A DNA stretch of 64,000 nt from Pelobates cultripes. Its lineage: Eukaryota > Chordata > Amphibia > Anura > Pelobatidae. The notes under the pieces were generated by a model. That model was not told the DNA's origin. It made no database searches and saw only the letters and a program-made list of their open reading frames with translations. Shown piece after piece: positions 52,604 to 64,000 of the stretch (within the stretch, counting starts at the first letter, position 1; each line of letters opens with the position of its first letter). The translations under genes and the position numbers were made by a program. The DNA lies in NCBI GenBank assembly GCA_933207985.1, contig OW240912.1, positions 256,111,393 to 256,175,392 of the forward strand, given 5' to 3'.

Positions 52604-55600
52604 GCATGCAAACAAGCACAAATTATTCTTGCCAAACGTCTGTGGCAAGGTGTAATCAGTGCAAACACGGCATTTTAGCGGTTCTAGGAGTATTTTGCTC
52701 TGACTGACTAAACATGACACTGAGGACATTGTACTTAGAACAAACCAAAGATTAAAGTCCATGGCTCCATGATTGCCACAGCAGTCAAGAGCTCATAACG
52801 AATGAAAGACTCCACACATCCTCCTACAAATATTCCCATGTCAAATTGGATGTTTGAGTCTGCACTCAACTAAATATCTATAAATCAGAGAATACTTAAA
52901 ATTCCTCCCAAGTCAACATCTACAATAAAGATGTGTCATTAGCTGTGCAACCAAAATCCAAAGCTATTATTGACATGAGAACAGTATTACTCTGAAGTTC
53001 TCTGATGCAACTTTTTCTTGAACTATACTACCCAGTAATATATTGGGAACATAAATGTAAGGGTTGAACAGGATGCATTATGTGGTACAAACTAATTATT
53101 ATCTACATAAAGAAAAACGTTAATAACCTTCAGTTGAAACTGTTTCTTAATTAGGTAGGTTTAAACAGTATTTATTGGCCAGTATTCAGAGCCATCAGCT
53201 GACACTCTCAGCCAATGAATACTGCCCAAACCTTGTACGAGCTGGTATGATAATTCAATGTATGAACTTGTTCTTTATCATAGCAGCTCAGACCAGGAGA
53301 ATCACAGGCATCTGACACAAGGTAAGTGATAAACCATTCATAAACATTTTACAGATTATTAGCCAACAGCACTCAGGGACTTTGGGCACCATGCTGTAAT
53401 GGTTATGCTTGGCTACAGTGTCACTTTAGGTATGTGCTGACCCCAATAATTACAGCATGTTAGTTTCCAGTTTACGTATCCTCTGGGTGGTAAAGGTTTT
53501 TTTGTTTTTTTTTACAATGGTTTATGAGTCCGATTTCACTGGAAAGAGTATAGAGCTAGCAGATTAGTTGGGCGCAACTTACTTAATGCAGCAGCCAGGT
53601 AACAAGTACAAGTTTGTTATACATCATGATTTTTTTACCATCTCATCCTCTGTCTGCCAAAAATTCACATTTCCAGTAAGTCAGGCTAGGTTTATTGAAG
53701 GGTCAGAAAAAAGGATGATACAAGCCAAAGTGTATTTAGTCATCCAAAACAATCTGAGACCATACAATGTTTAAGAACACCGCCCTTAAAAAAATCTTTG
53801 TAATTTCCAGGCATGTCCAACACATATGGCAACATGTTAGCAGTTACTGGGGTACACCCCTTGTAAGTCCAGAGAGATGCATTACAAGTGAGCTTGGCCC
53901 ATTTGCTGGCAAGAGTTGCCTTTGGCACAGGTCATATATTCTCCTGCCCTTTGCCTTGTCTGAAACAACTCATAGGATAACCTAACACATGAAATTCTGG
54001 TTCCGAGAATAAATGGAATTGTTAATTAGTTAACAATTAATTTATTTGTTAGATTACTATTTAAATCATTAAACTGCTTATTCCTATTTCATAGTTACAG
54101 GTCATTCTTCATAATCATTCTGCTGCCATCAGTTTATCCTGTAAAAATATACGTTCAATAATCAAAAAAAATCTTTTAATGACTTAATATAAGTGTTAGT
54201 ATGACATTTACATGCATTTATTAAACATATATATTCAACTGATGTGAAAGGGAAAATGTTTGCTTCCATTTCATTTCCTGTTCTTAATTCTAATGGAGCA
54301 TTAAGAGGCTTTTTATGTTGTTATTTTTTAAAGGTATTTCAGACAATTAATAGAGTCATTGTGTACATTCCTTTTTTTTTTTTTTTTTTTTTAATAACAG
54401 TTACTCATTGAATTGTAGTGGGCAATTCCCCACCCACGTTATTCACTTTTCTGCTCGAGTCTCCTTTCAACTTAAGACTTGATTTTTTTTTTTTCTTCAG
54501 CAGTACGCTGACCTCTACTTTTATTATGTGTCACACCTGAGTCCTCAGTTGTATCAACATCTAGCTATATAGCTTCCATCCTGTAACACAATCTCCCTCA
54601 AATATTATTGGAATATAATCCTGGTAAACAGTGTTTGTAAATTGGGCTGAAATGGAGTGACTGTGTATGGGGAGAAAAGAGAACATGTACCAGAGCTACA
54701 AACATTAAAAGGAAGGAAAGACTTGGCTAGGTGGAAATAGCACTTATGGGTCGGGGCGACATGAACTAGAAGACAGGGATCATGTAGACTTAAAGCATAC
54801 ACAAATATAGAAACTGAAAGCAAATATATATGAATGGGGATGTCTGAGTGGCAGAGAGCATGGTAACATAGAGGCAAGGTACCATACTGCCATAGGCATC
54901 GAACTCTAAAGTTCCAAATGACTGAAGAATCTATCAGGTATACTAGATAATGCTTTAAAGAGGTTTATTTACAAATAGGGATGATTCAGTTCCAAATGAG
55001 CCCCTCTCAAACCCAGGTACTTGTTTGATTTGTAAATAAACTACTGTAAAGTTTATTTAAAGTATTGTCTGATAAGCCTGTTTGATTCTCCAATTCATGG
55101 AGATACTTTAAATATTTACTTCTAGATTGAGTTTATGTGTAGATATTGAGATATGGGTATATGGCTGCTAAATTATATTTATAAAAGATATCAACAGTAA
55201 GCTAAAGACTGTAATATATAATTGCTCTTAAATTAGGTCGACCCTAGTTACTGCACTTTTTCTGCCTGACTGAGTCTCATGACGCATGAACAACAGTAGT
55301 GATTCTTGGTATTTGCTCCATGGCAGTCATTTTTGAAGATCTCTATGATAGCAGTATGCAGAGAGAGTCTACAATGTAAACTAAACGTGAACTAGTTTAC
55401 AAATATAATGGCTCAGTGACACCAATTCCCTATAAATATAAAGGTACACCTCTCGGAAACTGTAATAGCCTCATAGATTCACCAACTGTAGTGCAAGTGG
55501 TACAAAGAGACACTAGACAAGGGCAGCCTGCAGCGCCACTATATGCCATCATTGCCCATGATGATAATCAAAGATCTCCATCACCAGCCCAGTCCAAAAT

Positions 55601-55860
55601 AATGCAGGTGGTAGAGGAGCAGGGAGACTGTCTGTACCTTTACCTGGGTGCAGACTGAGAATATCGCTCTCATGATCCCTGACCAAGGGTTACAAAATCA
55701 ATGCTCTGACACTTAGTGTGCTGAAGCATGCAAAAAACACTTTATACATTCTGCATCTGACTGAGGTGCAGACCTGAAACATTAGACCACCTTCAACAGG
55801 TAAAGGAGAATAAATGTAATTTAAAATGTATTTAAATAAATGTTAAATTGCTTCCTCAAA
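52476..55860. other. No gene recognised; microsatellites and poly-T
   Basis: (AT)n(GT)n at 52536-52602; CAGCTGACACTCTCAGCCAA repeat relic at about 53198-53218; poly-T of about 22 at 54369-54392. Around 55680-55850 an AT-rich tail ending AATAAATG may be a retroelement 3' end, unclassified. No coding similarity. Confidence 0.45.
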
Positions 55861-56247
55861 AGCCCCTATGTTTTCCCACACACAATACAGCCCTCATCCC
55901 ACCCCATATGCACATTGCATCCCTTACACGCACGACATCCCTTATACACACACATTATATTCACTATAAACACACTACATTCCCTATACAACACACATAC
56001 TTACATACATTACAGTCCTCAGACACACATCTTTTACAAACACACACTATATCCCCTATACACACACATACACACACACACACACACTCTCTACAGCCCC
56101 TACACATACATGCGCGCACACACAACATCCTCACAAACACACTACAGGCCCTATGCACACACACACACACACACACACAAACACATACAATATCCCCTAG
56201 ACAGATACACTACAGTCCCTATACAGACATAACATCTCCTATATACA
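55861..56247. repeat. CA-rich degenerate minisatellite, left of Tc1
   Basis: Units like CCCTATACACACACTACAT, with (CA)n runs at 56060-56085 and 56156-56180. It resumes on the other side of the Tc1 at 57560-57720. Reverse-strand relatives occur at 45480-45830. Confidence 0.75.
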
Positions 56248-56249
56248 TA

Positions 56250-57557
56250 CAGTTGCAAGAAAAAGTATGTGAACCCTTTGGAATGACATGGATTTCTGCA
56301 CAAATTGGTCATAAAATGTGATCTGATCATGATTAAGTCACTACAATAGACAATCATAGTCTGCTTAAACTAATAACACACAAAGAATGAAATGTTGCCA
56401 TGTTTTATTGAACACACCATGTAAACATTCACAGTGCAGGTGGAAAAAGTATGTGAACCCCTAGACTAATGACATCTCCTAGAGCTAATTGGAGTGAGTT
56501 GTCAGCCAACTGGAGTCCAATCAATGAGATGAGATTGGAGGTGTTGGTTACAGCTGCCCTGCCCCATAAAAAACACACACTAGTTCTGGGTTTGCTTTTC
56601 ACAAGAAGCATTGCCTGATGTGAATGATGCCTCGCACAAAAGAGCTCTCAGAAGACCTACGATTAAGAATTGTTGACTTGCATAAAGCTGAAAAGGGTTA
56701 TAAAAGTATCTCCAAAAGCCTTGCTGTTCATCAGTCCACGGTAAGACAAATTGTCTATAAATAGAGAAAGTTCAGCACTGCTGCTAATCTCCCTAGGAGT
56801 GGCCGTCCTGTAAAGATGACTGCAAGAGCACAGCGCAGAATGCTCAATGAGGTGAAGAAGAATCCTAGAGTGTCAGCTAAAGACTTACAAAAGTCACTGG
56901 CAAATGCTAACATCCCTGTTAGCGAATCTACAATATGTAAAACACTAAACAAGAATGGATTTTATGGGAGGATACCACAAAGGAAGCCACTGCTGTCCAA
57001 ACAAAACATTGCTGCACGTTTACAGTTTGCACAAGAGCACCTGGATGTTCCACAGCAGTACTGGCAACATATTCTGTGGACAGATGAAACCAAAGTTGAG
57101 TTGTTTGGAAGAAACACACAACACTATGTGTGGCGAAAAAAAGGCACAGCACACCAACATCAAAACCTCATCCCAACTGTGAAGTATGATGGTGGGGGCA
57201 TCATGGTTTGGGGCTGCTTTGCTGCATCAGGGCCTGGACGGATTGCTATCATCGAAGGAAAAATGAATTCCCAAGTTTATCAAGACATTTTGCAGGAGAA
57301 CTTAATCTTACTCCAATTAGCTCTTGGAGATGTCATTAGTCCAGGGGTTCACATACTTTTTCCACCTGCACTCTGAATGTTTACATGGTGTGTTCAATAA
57401 AAACATGGCAACATTTCATTCTTTGTGTGTTATTAGTTTAAGCAGACTGTGATTGTCTATTGTTGTGACTTAGATGATGATCAGATCACATTTTATGACC
57501 AATTTGTGCAGAAATCCATATCATTCCGAAGGGTTCACATACTTTTTCTTGCAACTG
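56250..57557 (+). mobile_element. Tc1/mariner element, internally deleted, both ends intact
   Basis: TA at 56248-56249 and 57558-57559 flanks inverted ends CAGTTGCAAGAAAAAGTATG / CATACTTTTTCTTGCAACTG. The terminal repeats are about 210 bp, with an inner copy of the AAAAAGTATGTGAACCC motif (56447-56464). Length is 1308 bp; the coding region has lost its last part. Confidence 0.92.
56627..57376 (+). pseudogene. Tc1 transposase, one stop and C-terminal deletion
   Basis: ATG 56627 begins [20 protein letters not shown] with the first helix-turn-helix. TAG at 56762-56764 interrupts, and the frame continues in phase ([15 protein letters not shown], second DNA-binding domain). The catalytic domain has ILWTDETKVELFGRN with the first Asp, and GGGIMVWGCFAASGPG. 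After VYQDILQEN the frame passes straight into the inner right TIR (about 57300) and ends at TGA 57374-57376. The second and third catalytic acidic residues are gone. The ends could still serve as substrate for an intact relative. Confidence 0.9.
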
Positions 57558-57760
57558 TATGTATACTACATCCCCTAGACACACATTCTCTTCAGCCCCT
57601 CTACAAATACTCACTACATCTCCTATGCAGACACACACATACTCTCTACAGACTAAAGACACCCATGCACTCTACATCACCTACAAATGCACTGCAGCCG
57701 CTATATATACACATATGCTAAAACCCTGTGTGTTCCAGTACGACCCCACAGACCAGCAGA
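57558..57760. repeat. CA-rich degenerate minisatellite, right of Tc1
   Basis: CTACATCCCCTAGACACACA-type units continue the repeat left of the element. Confidence 0.65.
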
Positions 57761-58660
57761 GGATGAGGGGTAAGAGGGGACTAAGGGTCACACAAAGATA
57801 AGAGGGGGGGGGGGGAAGGAACACAATGAATATGGGGAGTAAGAGGCATATAAAGGGTTAGAATGGGTTTAAGAGGTATAAGGTATAAGGCACAAACAAG
57901 GTGGTGAGGGTATGCAGAGACTCACAAGGGGTAAGAGGTTTGGTGAGAAACACTGCCACTTGGATACCTAATGCTTTACCCTTAGCTGTACATTCAATCT
58001 CTTAATAGAAAAAAAAATGAGAAAAGTGATAATGTAAGTGACACTTTTCTTTTAAACTCCGGCTATGACCTCTAACTAATTGTTGCTCTGTAAGCATATC
58101 ATTTGTCGACATTTTTAACATTCTTTTTGTAGTGTGGTATTGAATGTCGTTTTTTACACATTAGTTCTGTCAGGAAACTGACAGTACTGTTCTTCCCCGC
58201 AATACATATCATTTAGCTGTCACTGCCGAAGGACCTTGGTGAGTGAGATTTGCAGTTTTGTAGACTCACAGAGAATTGTTCAATGGGCTTACCTTTTATC
58301 GTTCAGACTAAGCTGACTTTTCAGAAAAGATTAAGATGAATTAAGCAGAGGAAAGAGAGGCTCTGAATCTACAGAGACCCCACAAAACGTCCACTTCTCT
58401 ACGTACAATTGTAATAACAAAACCTTGCATTCTGCAGTGCTAGAATTCTAAATCACTGGGATCCCACCTTCCATTCATCACCGATTATAAGATCAGCATG
58501 CTAACAGTAATCAATCACTTCTAGCCACTCTAGAAACAAACCCATTCCAAAACAGGTATAGATTTACACCTCAGTTGCCAATAGTTATAGAATTATTAGG
58601 CCAACCTACTTCTCTGCCAAAAGAGTTCTCTGTTGATTGTTCTATGTTCTGGAAAACCCA
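57761..58660. other. No gene recognised
   Basis: A purine-rich start with a run of nine G (57804-57815), then plain DNA. Confidence 0.45.
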
Positions 58661-58667
58661 CATCATT

Positions 58668-58875
58668 ATTATTATGATTAATATGATTATTATTAAAGCT
58701 ATTATTGTTATTTATATATTTATATAGCGCCAACATATTCTGCAGTACTTTACAATTGTAGAATGTGGACATTCGGCAACAAGTAAGTTAAATACAGAAT
58801 ATAACCGAGACAAGAGGTAAACGATCCTGTTCAAACAAGCTTGCAGTTTATGAGGAAGGGGTAAAGACATATTAA
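58668..58875 (+). repeat. Interspersed repeat with TTTATATAGCGCCAACATAT
   Basis: A (ATT)n-like lead-in is followed by TTTATATAGCGCCAACATAT TCTGCAGTACTTTACAAT and about 130 diverged bases. A second copy lies at 61275-61430 with TTTATATAGCGCCATCACAT. The family is common in amphibian genomes; its class is not clear from the sequence. Confidence 0.6.
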
Positions 58876-61274
58876 AAAATAACAGCATGTCAGAGGGGGT
58901 AGGGATTCATGGATAAGATACATGAGTCAAACTCAGCTTGTAGAAATGGTGTGTGGAACAAGCAAAGCAGTGGCAGGAGATAGAATGAGCTGGGGTATGG
59001 AGGCAAGGGAAATGAGAGTAGTGTCACTCGGGAAGAGATGTCTTTTCAATTAGTTCTTTGTAACCGCAGCTGGTTCCCTTATTTACCACTATAATGTCTT
59101 AAAGCATAGAACTTAGTAGGGCTAACCATACAGATATCTTAGCCATAATTTTATATAGTGTAAGAGATCCTCTATTTAACATATATAAATAATTGAGAAT
59201 ACAATATAACATAAGGATTGTCTTGGAAGCAATAAAATTTTGTCTTTTTGATATTTATTATATAAAAATATAAATATAGACATATAAAATCCATTATAGC
59301 AGAGTTTATAAGATTAAACTAAATGCTTGCAAATATCATTAATAGGTTAACATACCCTTCTGAACATGTCATCATGTCAGCCTCTCTGTCATTTTAAGAT
59401 GGAGCAGCATCTGTCTCCAAGTCTCTCCTCTGTGTCTTAACATTTAAAAGTACACCTATTTTTACCTTAGGTGTCTCCATTTTAAGGTTACCGTAGTTCA
59501 TTTACTTTATTCATTTTAGGATCTCCCTTAACTTGGCAAACATACAAGGCCATAACTAAAGGATGTATACGTCAATTGTCCTGACTTAGTTCAAGATGGC
59601 ATCTGGACAGCCTTATCTACTTAAGGTTACCACAGTATATTGTGTACTGAAAGAGTCGTAGCATAGCCTTGAAGCTTGTTTATGCGTTATTGTAATTAGT
59701 CTGGGACAAAATGGCGCAAACATATTATGCACTGAGGTTATTGCTTAAAGAAACATCTATGAAAAACAATATGTTCCATTTCTAACACCTTGTCAGTTTG
59801 CAATATCTCTTAAAGACAAAGTACACAGTTTAAGAAATACAACATTTCAATATAAAACTTGCAATATTTGCATTTTCCCATAACATAAAAGGAGTGGAGG
59901 CTGGGGAGAATCTGATGGCACGGGGTAACAAATTTAAATGACCGGGCCTGCAAATGAAAAATCCTGCAGCTGAGAGTTGGCAATAGAGGAACATACAGAT
60001 GTCAGGAGAAGGTCTTTGCAGAGCGAAGGGAACACGAAGGGGTGTATTTGTTGAGTAAAGAAGAAATGTAGTGCTGAGTAAAGTTAGTGAGGGCTTAGCA
60101 GGTTAGTGTTAGCAATTTGCATTGGATCCTGAAAGAAACAGGAAATCAATATAATGAATGTATTGGTTGTGCCCAGTTCTTTGTCAACAGCTCTTCAGAT
60201 TCTGTAGCAGATGCCCACTGCTAGGGAGCAGCGCAGCCATAAAGCAGGTCCTTAAATTGTGACCCTTACTATCCAGACTGATTAGATTAGATAACCATGG
60301 CCCATCTATGGACAAGAGGCTAGGTCTGCAGCCTCTCCACTTGCCATCTAGTCTGGCTGTTACTAGTAACATAACAGAATAAGGGACAGGACTAGCTATA
60401 AGAATTGAGAGGGTGTTTCTGTCACATTGTATATTAGGAAAACATGGGGAAGTATATAAAGTAAATTAAGGATTATGTGCATGGAGACATGGCTTGCAAT
60501 CACTGAGGACTCCAACAGGTCATTCAACCAAAAGGACAAGGAGCAATTTAGTGCATATTTTCATAAATGTTCTTAAACATACTATTATAAATGTAATATG
60601 CCATAAGTTCTTATGAGTCCTCCAAACAACTGTAAAAAGATATTCTAATCATAAAAAAATTTAATAATTTCAGTAGCATGTATTAAAATGTGAGTTTTTT
60701 CTGTGTTCCTCCCTAAGTATAGTTATATTCGGGTTCATAGTTTATTGCTTATTACTTGATTGAAAAGCACACACACTGCTGTTATTGGACAATTAAAGGG
60801 TTAAAAGAGATTCCAGATCTACCTGTAGCAAAGAATTCATTCCTTGTTACTTCTGTAATATCAATGCATTGACAGCACTTCATCTGTAAAATCAAACACA
60901 GCTCAATGTTAAGAATACAAAAGATTCCGAAAAAAAGCCCGGTGCCCTTTTGTTCTTCTCAGGGAAGCAATTTCCTTTTCAGATTTGTATCTAAGATATA
61001 TTTAATAAACCAAGTGAGTGGAACCGCAGTTTTCTTATGCACTCGGCAGGAACGTTGGGTTTTACCAGCTGGGTGCATCGCAATCACTGATCCATCTGTT
61101 TGAATTGAGAAGATTGGAAAAGGAAGAAATTTAATTGACGTGTTTGTTATGAAACACATTAGCCAGGTGTAGAACTATATCAATTCAGTCTGAGATTGAG
61201 ACCTCATGGTATGTGGGGCAAGATGTAAAAACTACACCTTTAGCATAACATATATCCAACTTATTGATATACGT
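58876..61274. other. No gene recognised
   Basis: AT-rich DNA with no coding similarity, inverted-repeat element or RNA gene visible. Confidence 0.45.
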
Positions 61275-61430
61275 ATATTATTATTATTTTATTTATATAG
61301 CGCCATCACATTCTGTAGCGCTGTACAATGGGTGGACTAACAGACATGTCAATTTAACCAGACATTTGGACGTACAGGAACAGAGAGGTGGAGGGCCCTG
61401 CTCAATGAGCTTACGTTCTAGAGGATAATA
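61275..61430 (+). repeat. Interspersed repeat with TTTATATAGCGCC, second copy
   Basis: TTATTATTATTTTATTTATA TAGCGCC, then CTGTAGCGCTGTACAATGGG and GCTCAATGAGCTTACGTTCT AGAGGA. Better conserved than the copy at 58668. Confidence 0.65.
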
Positions 61431-63105
61431 TCAGGTCACTTCATTTGTATGAAAGTATTTGCTGGGCTACAATATTAATTTTTATGAGCTTTACGTTGCC
61501 AGTTATGTTTCATCTATTCTTCTGGTTATAGCTTGTGTATTGCATCAGCAGTTTATTTTAGAATTAATTAAAAGAAAATGATTGTAACACTAAAGGACTG
61601 TAATACTACTGTACCTGCTGAGTAATTTAGTTTCAAAGTCTCTAGATCTCTGCGGGGTATAATAGGAGTTAGCATTTGCAAAATATGCATATTAAAGTGG
61701 AACTGACACATGAAATGTATGCATAATCCATAACCTAACTAAAAGTTAATTATGGATTAATGTATTTTGTTTTATAATAAATGACAGGGGCATTGTTAGG
61801 TTCCCAAAACACCCGAGACTTGAGCTTAAGGGAAAATTTGATGACCCCAACGCTAACATAGAGGTTGAGTTATGTCATGACGTATCTCTTCCTCTGTACC
61901 TCCTAACAGTGTGCTTCTGATGTTCTTCACAATCTCAATGAAAGCCTAGACAGAAACAAGCACGTGTTGCACAGCCAGGTTTTCAATGTGACCCACCACA
62001 CGATCTAACTAACAGAAGGGTGTGCAGTGAGAAGTTCTGTTCTCCAACATCCTCTAATTTTGGGAGGCACCAACCCTTCCCCTAAGTAGCCTGCTGGAGA
62101 ACTTTACTATTGATCTTTGTTATTATTATTATGACTGTTTTGTAAAGCACTTGCCTGTTGTAAAAAATTTATTTTAAATCCTAGCTCCCCACCCTGCGAG
62201 CAACGTCTATGATGAATGGCGTGTATTTTTTCATATACCTAGCTATCCAGGCACAGCCAGATCATACAGTGCAAGTGAATTTATCCACCGTCGTACCATG
62301 CATGCAAGCATCATGCGGACACATTCATGTACAACAATATGGAGGACTGCCCAAGCGCATGTGTACAGCATTTCTCAGCAGATGTCCAAGCATGTACAAG
62401 AGCCTTATTACATAATAACAATAATAATAACGATAAAAAGGGGGAAGTGGGGTTTTCCTTTTTTGTTTCCAAAGCAACTGATTTGCCAGAGAAAGTTGGA
62501 CCAAGGACTCTGGAATAGTAGTATATTGCTGTACTTCCTCTTTACTATACACTAAATTGTCTCTAAAATATACTCAACTTTTCTTACCCTTTGTCTTGGG
62601 TAGGGTAGGAAATTGTATTATGAAATGAATTATCCAAAAGTTTTTTCCATGCAAATAATTACATAAAAGTGTATTCCTTCTTTGTACGTCTGCCCCTTGA
62701 AAAAGAGAATAATTTTGTTTTGTCAGACAGGTTGGGAGTGCTCATGTATGATTTCACACAGCACTTCTCACACTTATATTAAATAGGATACAAGATATTA
62801 GATACAGATTGCTAATATCTGGTATCCCAAATTCCCTGCTTTAAGCGAGCCAGTCCTTATTTTAGTGGCCTTATCCTGATTTTGTTCCCTTGTTTCCCGC
62901 ATCTGGGGACACCAAGGAACTGTCTCCAGGGAGCACAGCACTCATGCATTATTAGGTACGATCGCACTGTGGCTAGCACTATGACCACGAGGAAAGTGCT
63001 TCTGCAGTGCACTCTGCATGGTCTTCTATAAAGAGGGCTGGCCAGAGAGGCTATCGATCAACTTAGCGTGCTTTCCAAGTAAGTCTACCCATTATGGGCA
63101 TCAGG
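61431..63105. other. No gene recognised
   Basis: Plain sequence; open frames near 62209-62555 overlap on both strands and have no motif. Confidence 0.45.
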
Positions 63106-63108
63106 GCC

Positions 63109-63313
63109 GGCATCAGGTCCTTAGGCGCCCTGTGCAAAAAATGCTCACAGTGCTCCTCCCTGGTCACACCCTTTAATCCATGTATAATGTGTGTATAAGG
63201 GTATAGTGTTTGCATAGGGGCTTTATTAGATTAATCATTATTAAAGAACCATAAATAAATATTCATTACACAGTTACACATAGTTACACACACCCAGTTA
63301 CAGGTAGAAAGTC

Positions 63314-63354
<41 letters not shown>

Positions 63355-63600
63355 GTGTTACAAGCAGGCAGTCACACACACACAGTTATGAGCAGACTGT
63401 CACACACACACACATGCACAGTTATAAGCAGACAGTCACATACACACACAGCTATAGGCAGGCATGCAGTTACACACAGTTACAGACAGACACACACACA
63501 CACACACACAAACAGGTACCTTTTTATGGTCTGGTGGGGGGAAGGATTGGAGGCAGAGCCCTCCCTGTCTATCTGTTGTGGAAGCAGGGACTCCTTACTA
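63109..63600. repeat. CAGGGCCGG-ended fragment with CA microsatellites
   Basis: CAGGGCCGGCATCAGG at 63109 resembles the ends of the hAT elements at 41155 and 45080. CA-rich tracts with CAGTTACA units follow (63268-63516). No right end was found before the window closes. Confidence 0.45.
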
Positions 63601-63624
63601 CCTACTTGTATAAGTTGACAGAGA

Positions 63625-63723
63625 GTAGATGCTAACTTGCTAAATATCGTAAAAAAGTAATATTAAAAATAACCTGTTGCGGGAATATGATATTTTTACG
63701 ATATTTAGCAAGTTAGCATCTAC
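63625..63723. repeat. Perfect 31-bp hairpin
   Basis: Arms 63625-63655 and 63693-63723 are exact reverse complements, starting GTAGATGCTAACTTGCTAAA, with a 37-nt loop. Likely the core of a small foldback element. Confidence 0.85.
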
Positions 63724-64000
63724 TAGCATTAAGGGTTATTAGCATCTAGCTATTCACATACCTATCCTATATCTGTTTTGAATATACCATTGCGAATAGG
63801 CAGTTGGGGCTATAGAGACTTACCTGATATGAATAGCAACGCTTTGCATTACCATAGTAGCTGGTTATTATTTGAATAGACTATTTACTTACCTATCATA
63901 TACCTGTTGGTTTATACACTTTTGTACCTGAGCACCACTGTATATAAGTATGTTTCAATTTTAACAATTTCAATAAAAAAATGTTATTTTCTTTAATTGT
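63724..64000. other. Unclassified tail, possible retroelement 3' end
   Basis: Ends in TTTCAATAAAAAAATGTTAT, an AATAAA-bearing A-rich sequence that could be the 3' end of a retroelement. Nothing else recognised. Confidence 0.3.

Noticed and set aside
55735..55790. Second possible hammerhead (CTGACTGAGG ... CTGAAACATTAGAC)
   Set aside because: The CTGANGA core is interrupted by an extra base and no proper helix I or III can be drawn.
62209..62555. Overlapping open frames on both strands
   Set aside because: No motif, no conserved pattern, and lengths near chance for this composition.
1..64000. CRISPR array, bacterial operons or other prokaryotic systems
   Set aside because: Repeat types, LTR elements, microsatellites and gene-poor layout are those of a vertebrate genome; no regular spacer array exists.

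Overview
This window looks like repeat-rich, gene-poor DNA from an amphibian, most likely a frog or toad (Anura). That is inferred from the mix of elements: a DIRS element, an L1-clade LINE, Tc1/mariner elements, a chromodomain Ty3/gypsy element, a gamma/epsilon-like endogenous retrovirus (ERV), and many copies of short TTAA-flanked palindromic elements whose ends read (A)AGGGACACTATAG. No species can be named from the sequence alone. I found no host protein-coding exon, tRNA, rRNA or snRNA gene that I could defend.

Layout. 1-1560: a DIRS retrotransposon, minus strand, cut by the left window edge and broken by a stop and frameshifts. 1600-4230: palindromic MITEs, a LINE 3' end, and a 389-bp-period satellite. 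4231-14999: an ERV in the unusual order env end - LTR - primer site - gag - pol, with satellite of the same family on both sides. Its gag is split at 7835-13034 by a nearly young chromovirus (5.2 kb, LTRs about 0.6% different, 5-bp target duplication AGGGA). 15000-16740: satellite, then a GC-rich hairpin array bounded by inverted repeats. 16740-24870: mostly unique or unclassifiable DNA, with a 368-bp hAT foldback element at 23400. 24871-26447: a full-length but dead Tc1. 26450-32030: decayed repeats, including a relative of the satellite. 32033-33065: a TTAA MITE, then a 329-bp-period partial dimer containing a hammerhead-ribozyme-like motif. 35570-37847: a TTAA MITE split by a mini-LINE that is itself split by a solo LTR. 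41155-41766 and 45080-47527: two related hAT elements with exact 8-bp duplications and minisatellite interiors. 48905-52475: an L1-clade LINE carrying two MITEs nested one inside the other. 55860-57760: a CA-rich minisatellite split by a deleted Tc1. 57760-64000: sparse repeats.

How the parts relate. The window is a stack of insertions: gypsy into ERV, LTR into LINE into MITE, MITE into MITE into LINE, Tc1 into minisatellite. The two most mechanistic observations are an exact 11-nt complementarity between the chromovirus primer-binding site and its predicted transcript start (Tf1-style self-priming), and the hammerhead-like motif in a repeat with nearly the same unit length as the ribozyme-bearing newt satellite 2. 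The permuted or tandem ERV with a 16-nt LTR stub at one boundary and a microhomology joint at the other is the main structural puzzle.
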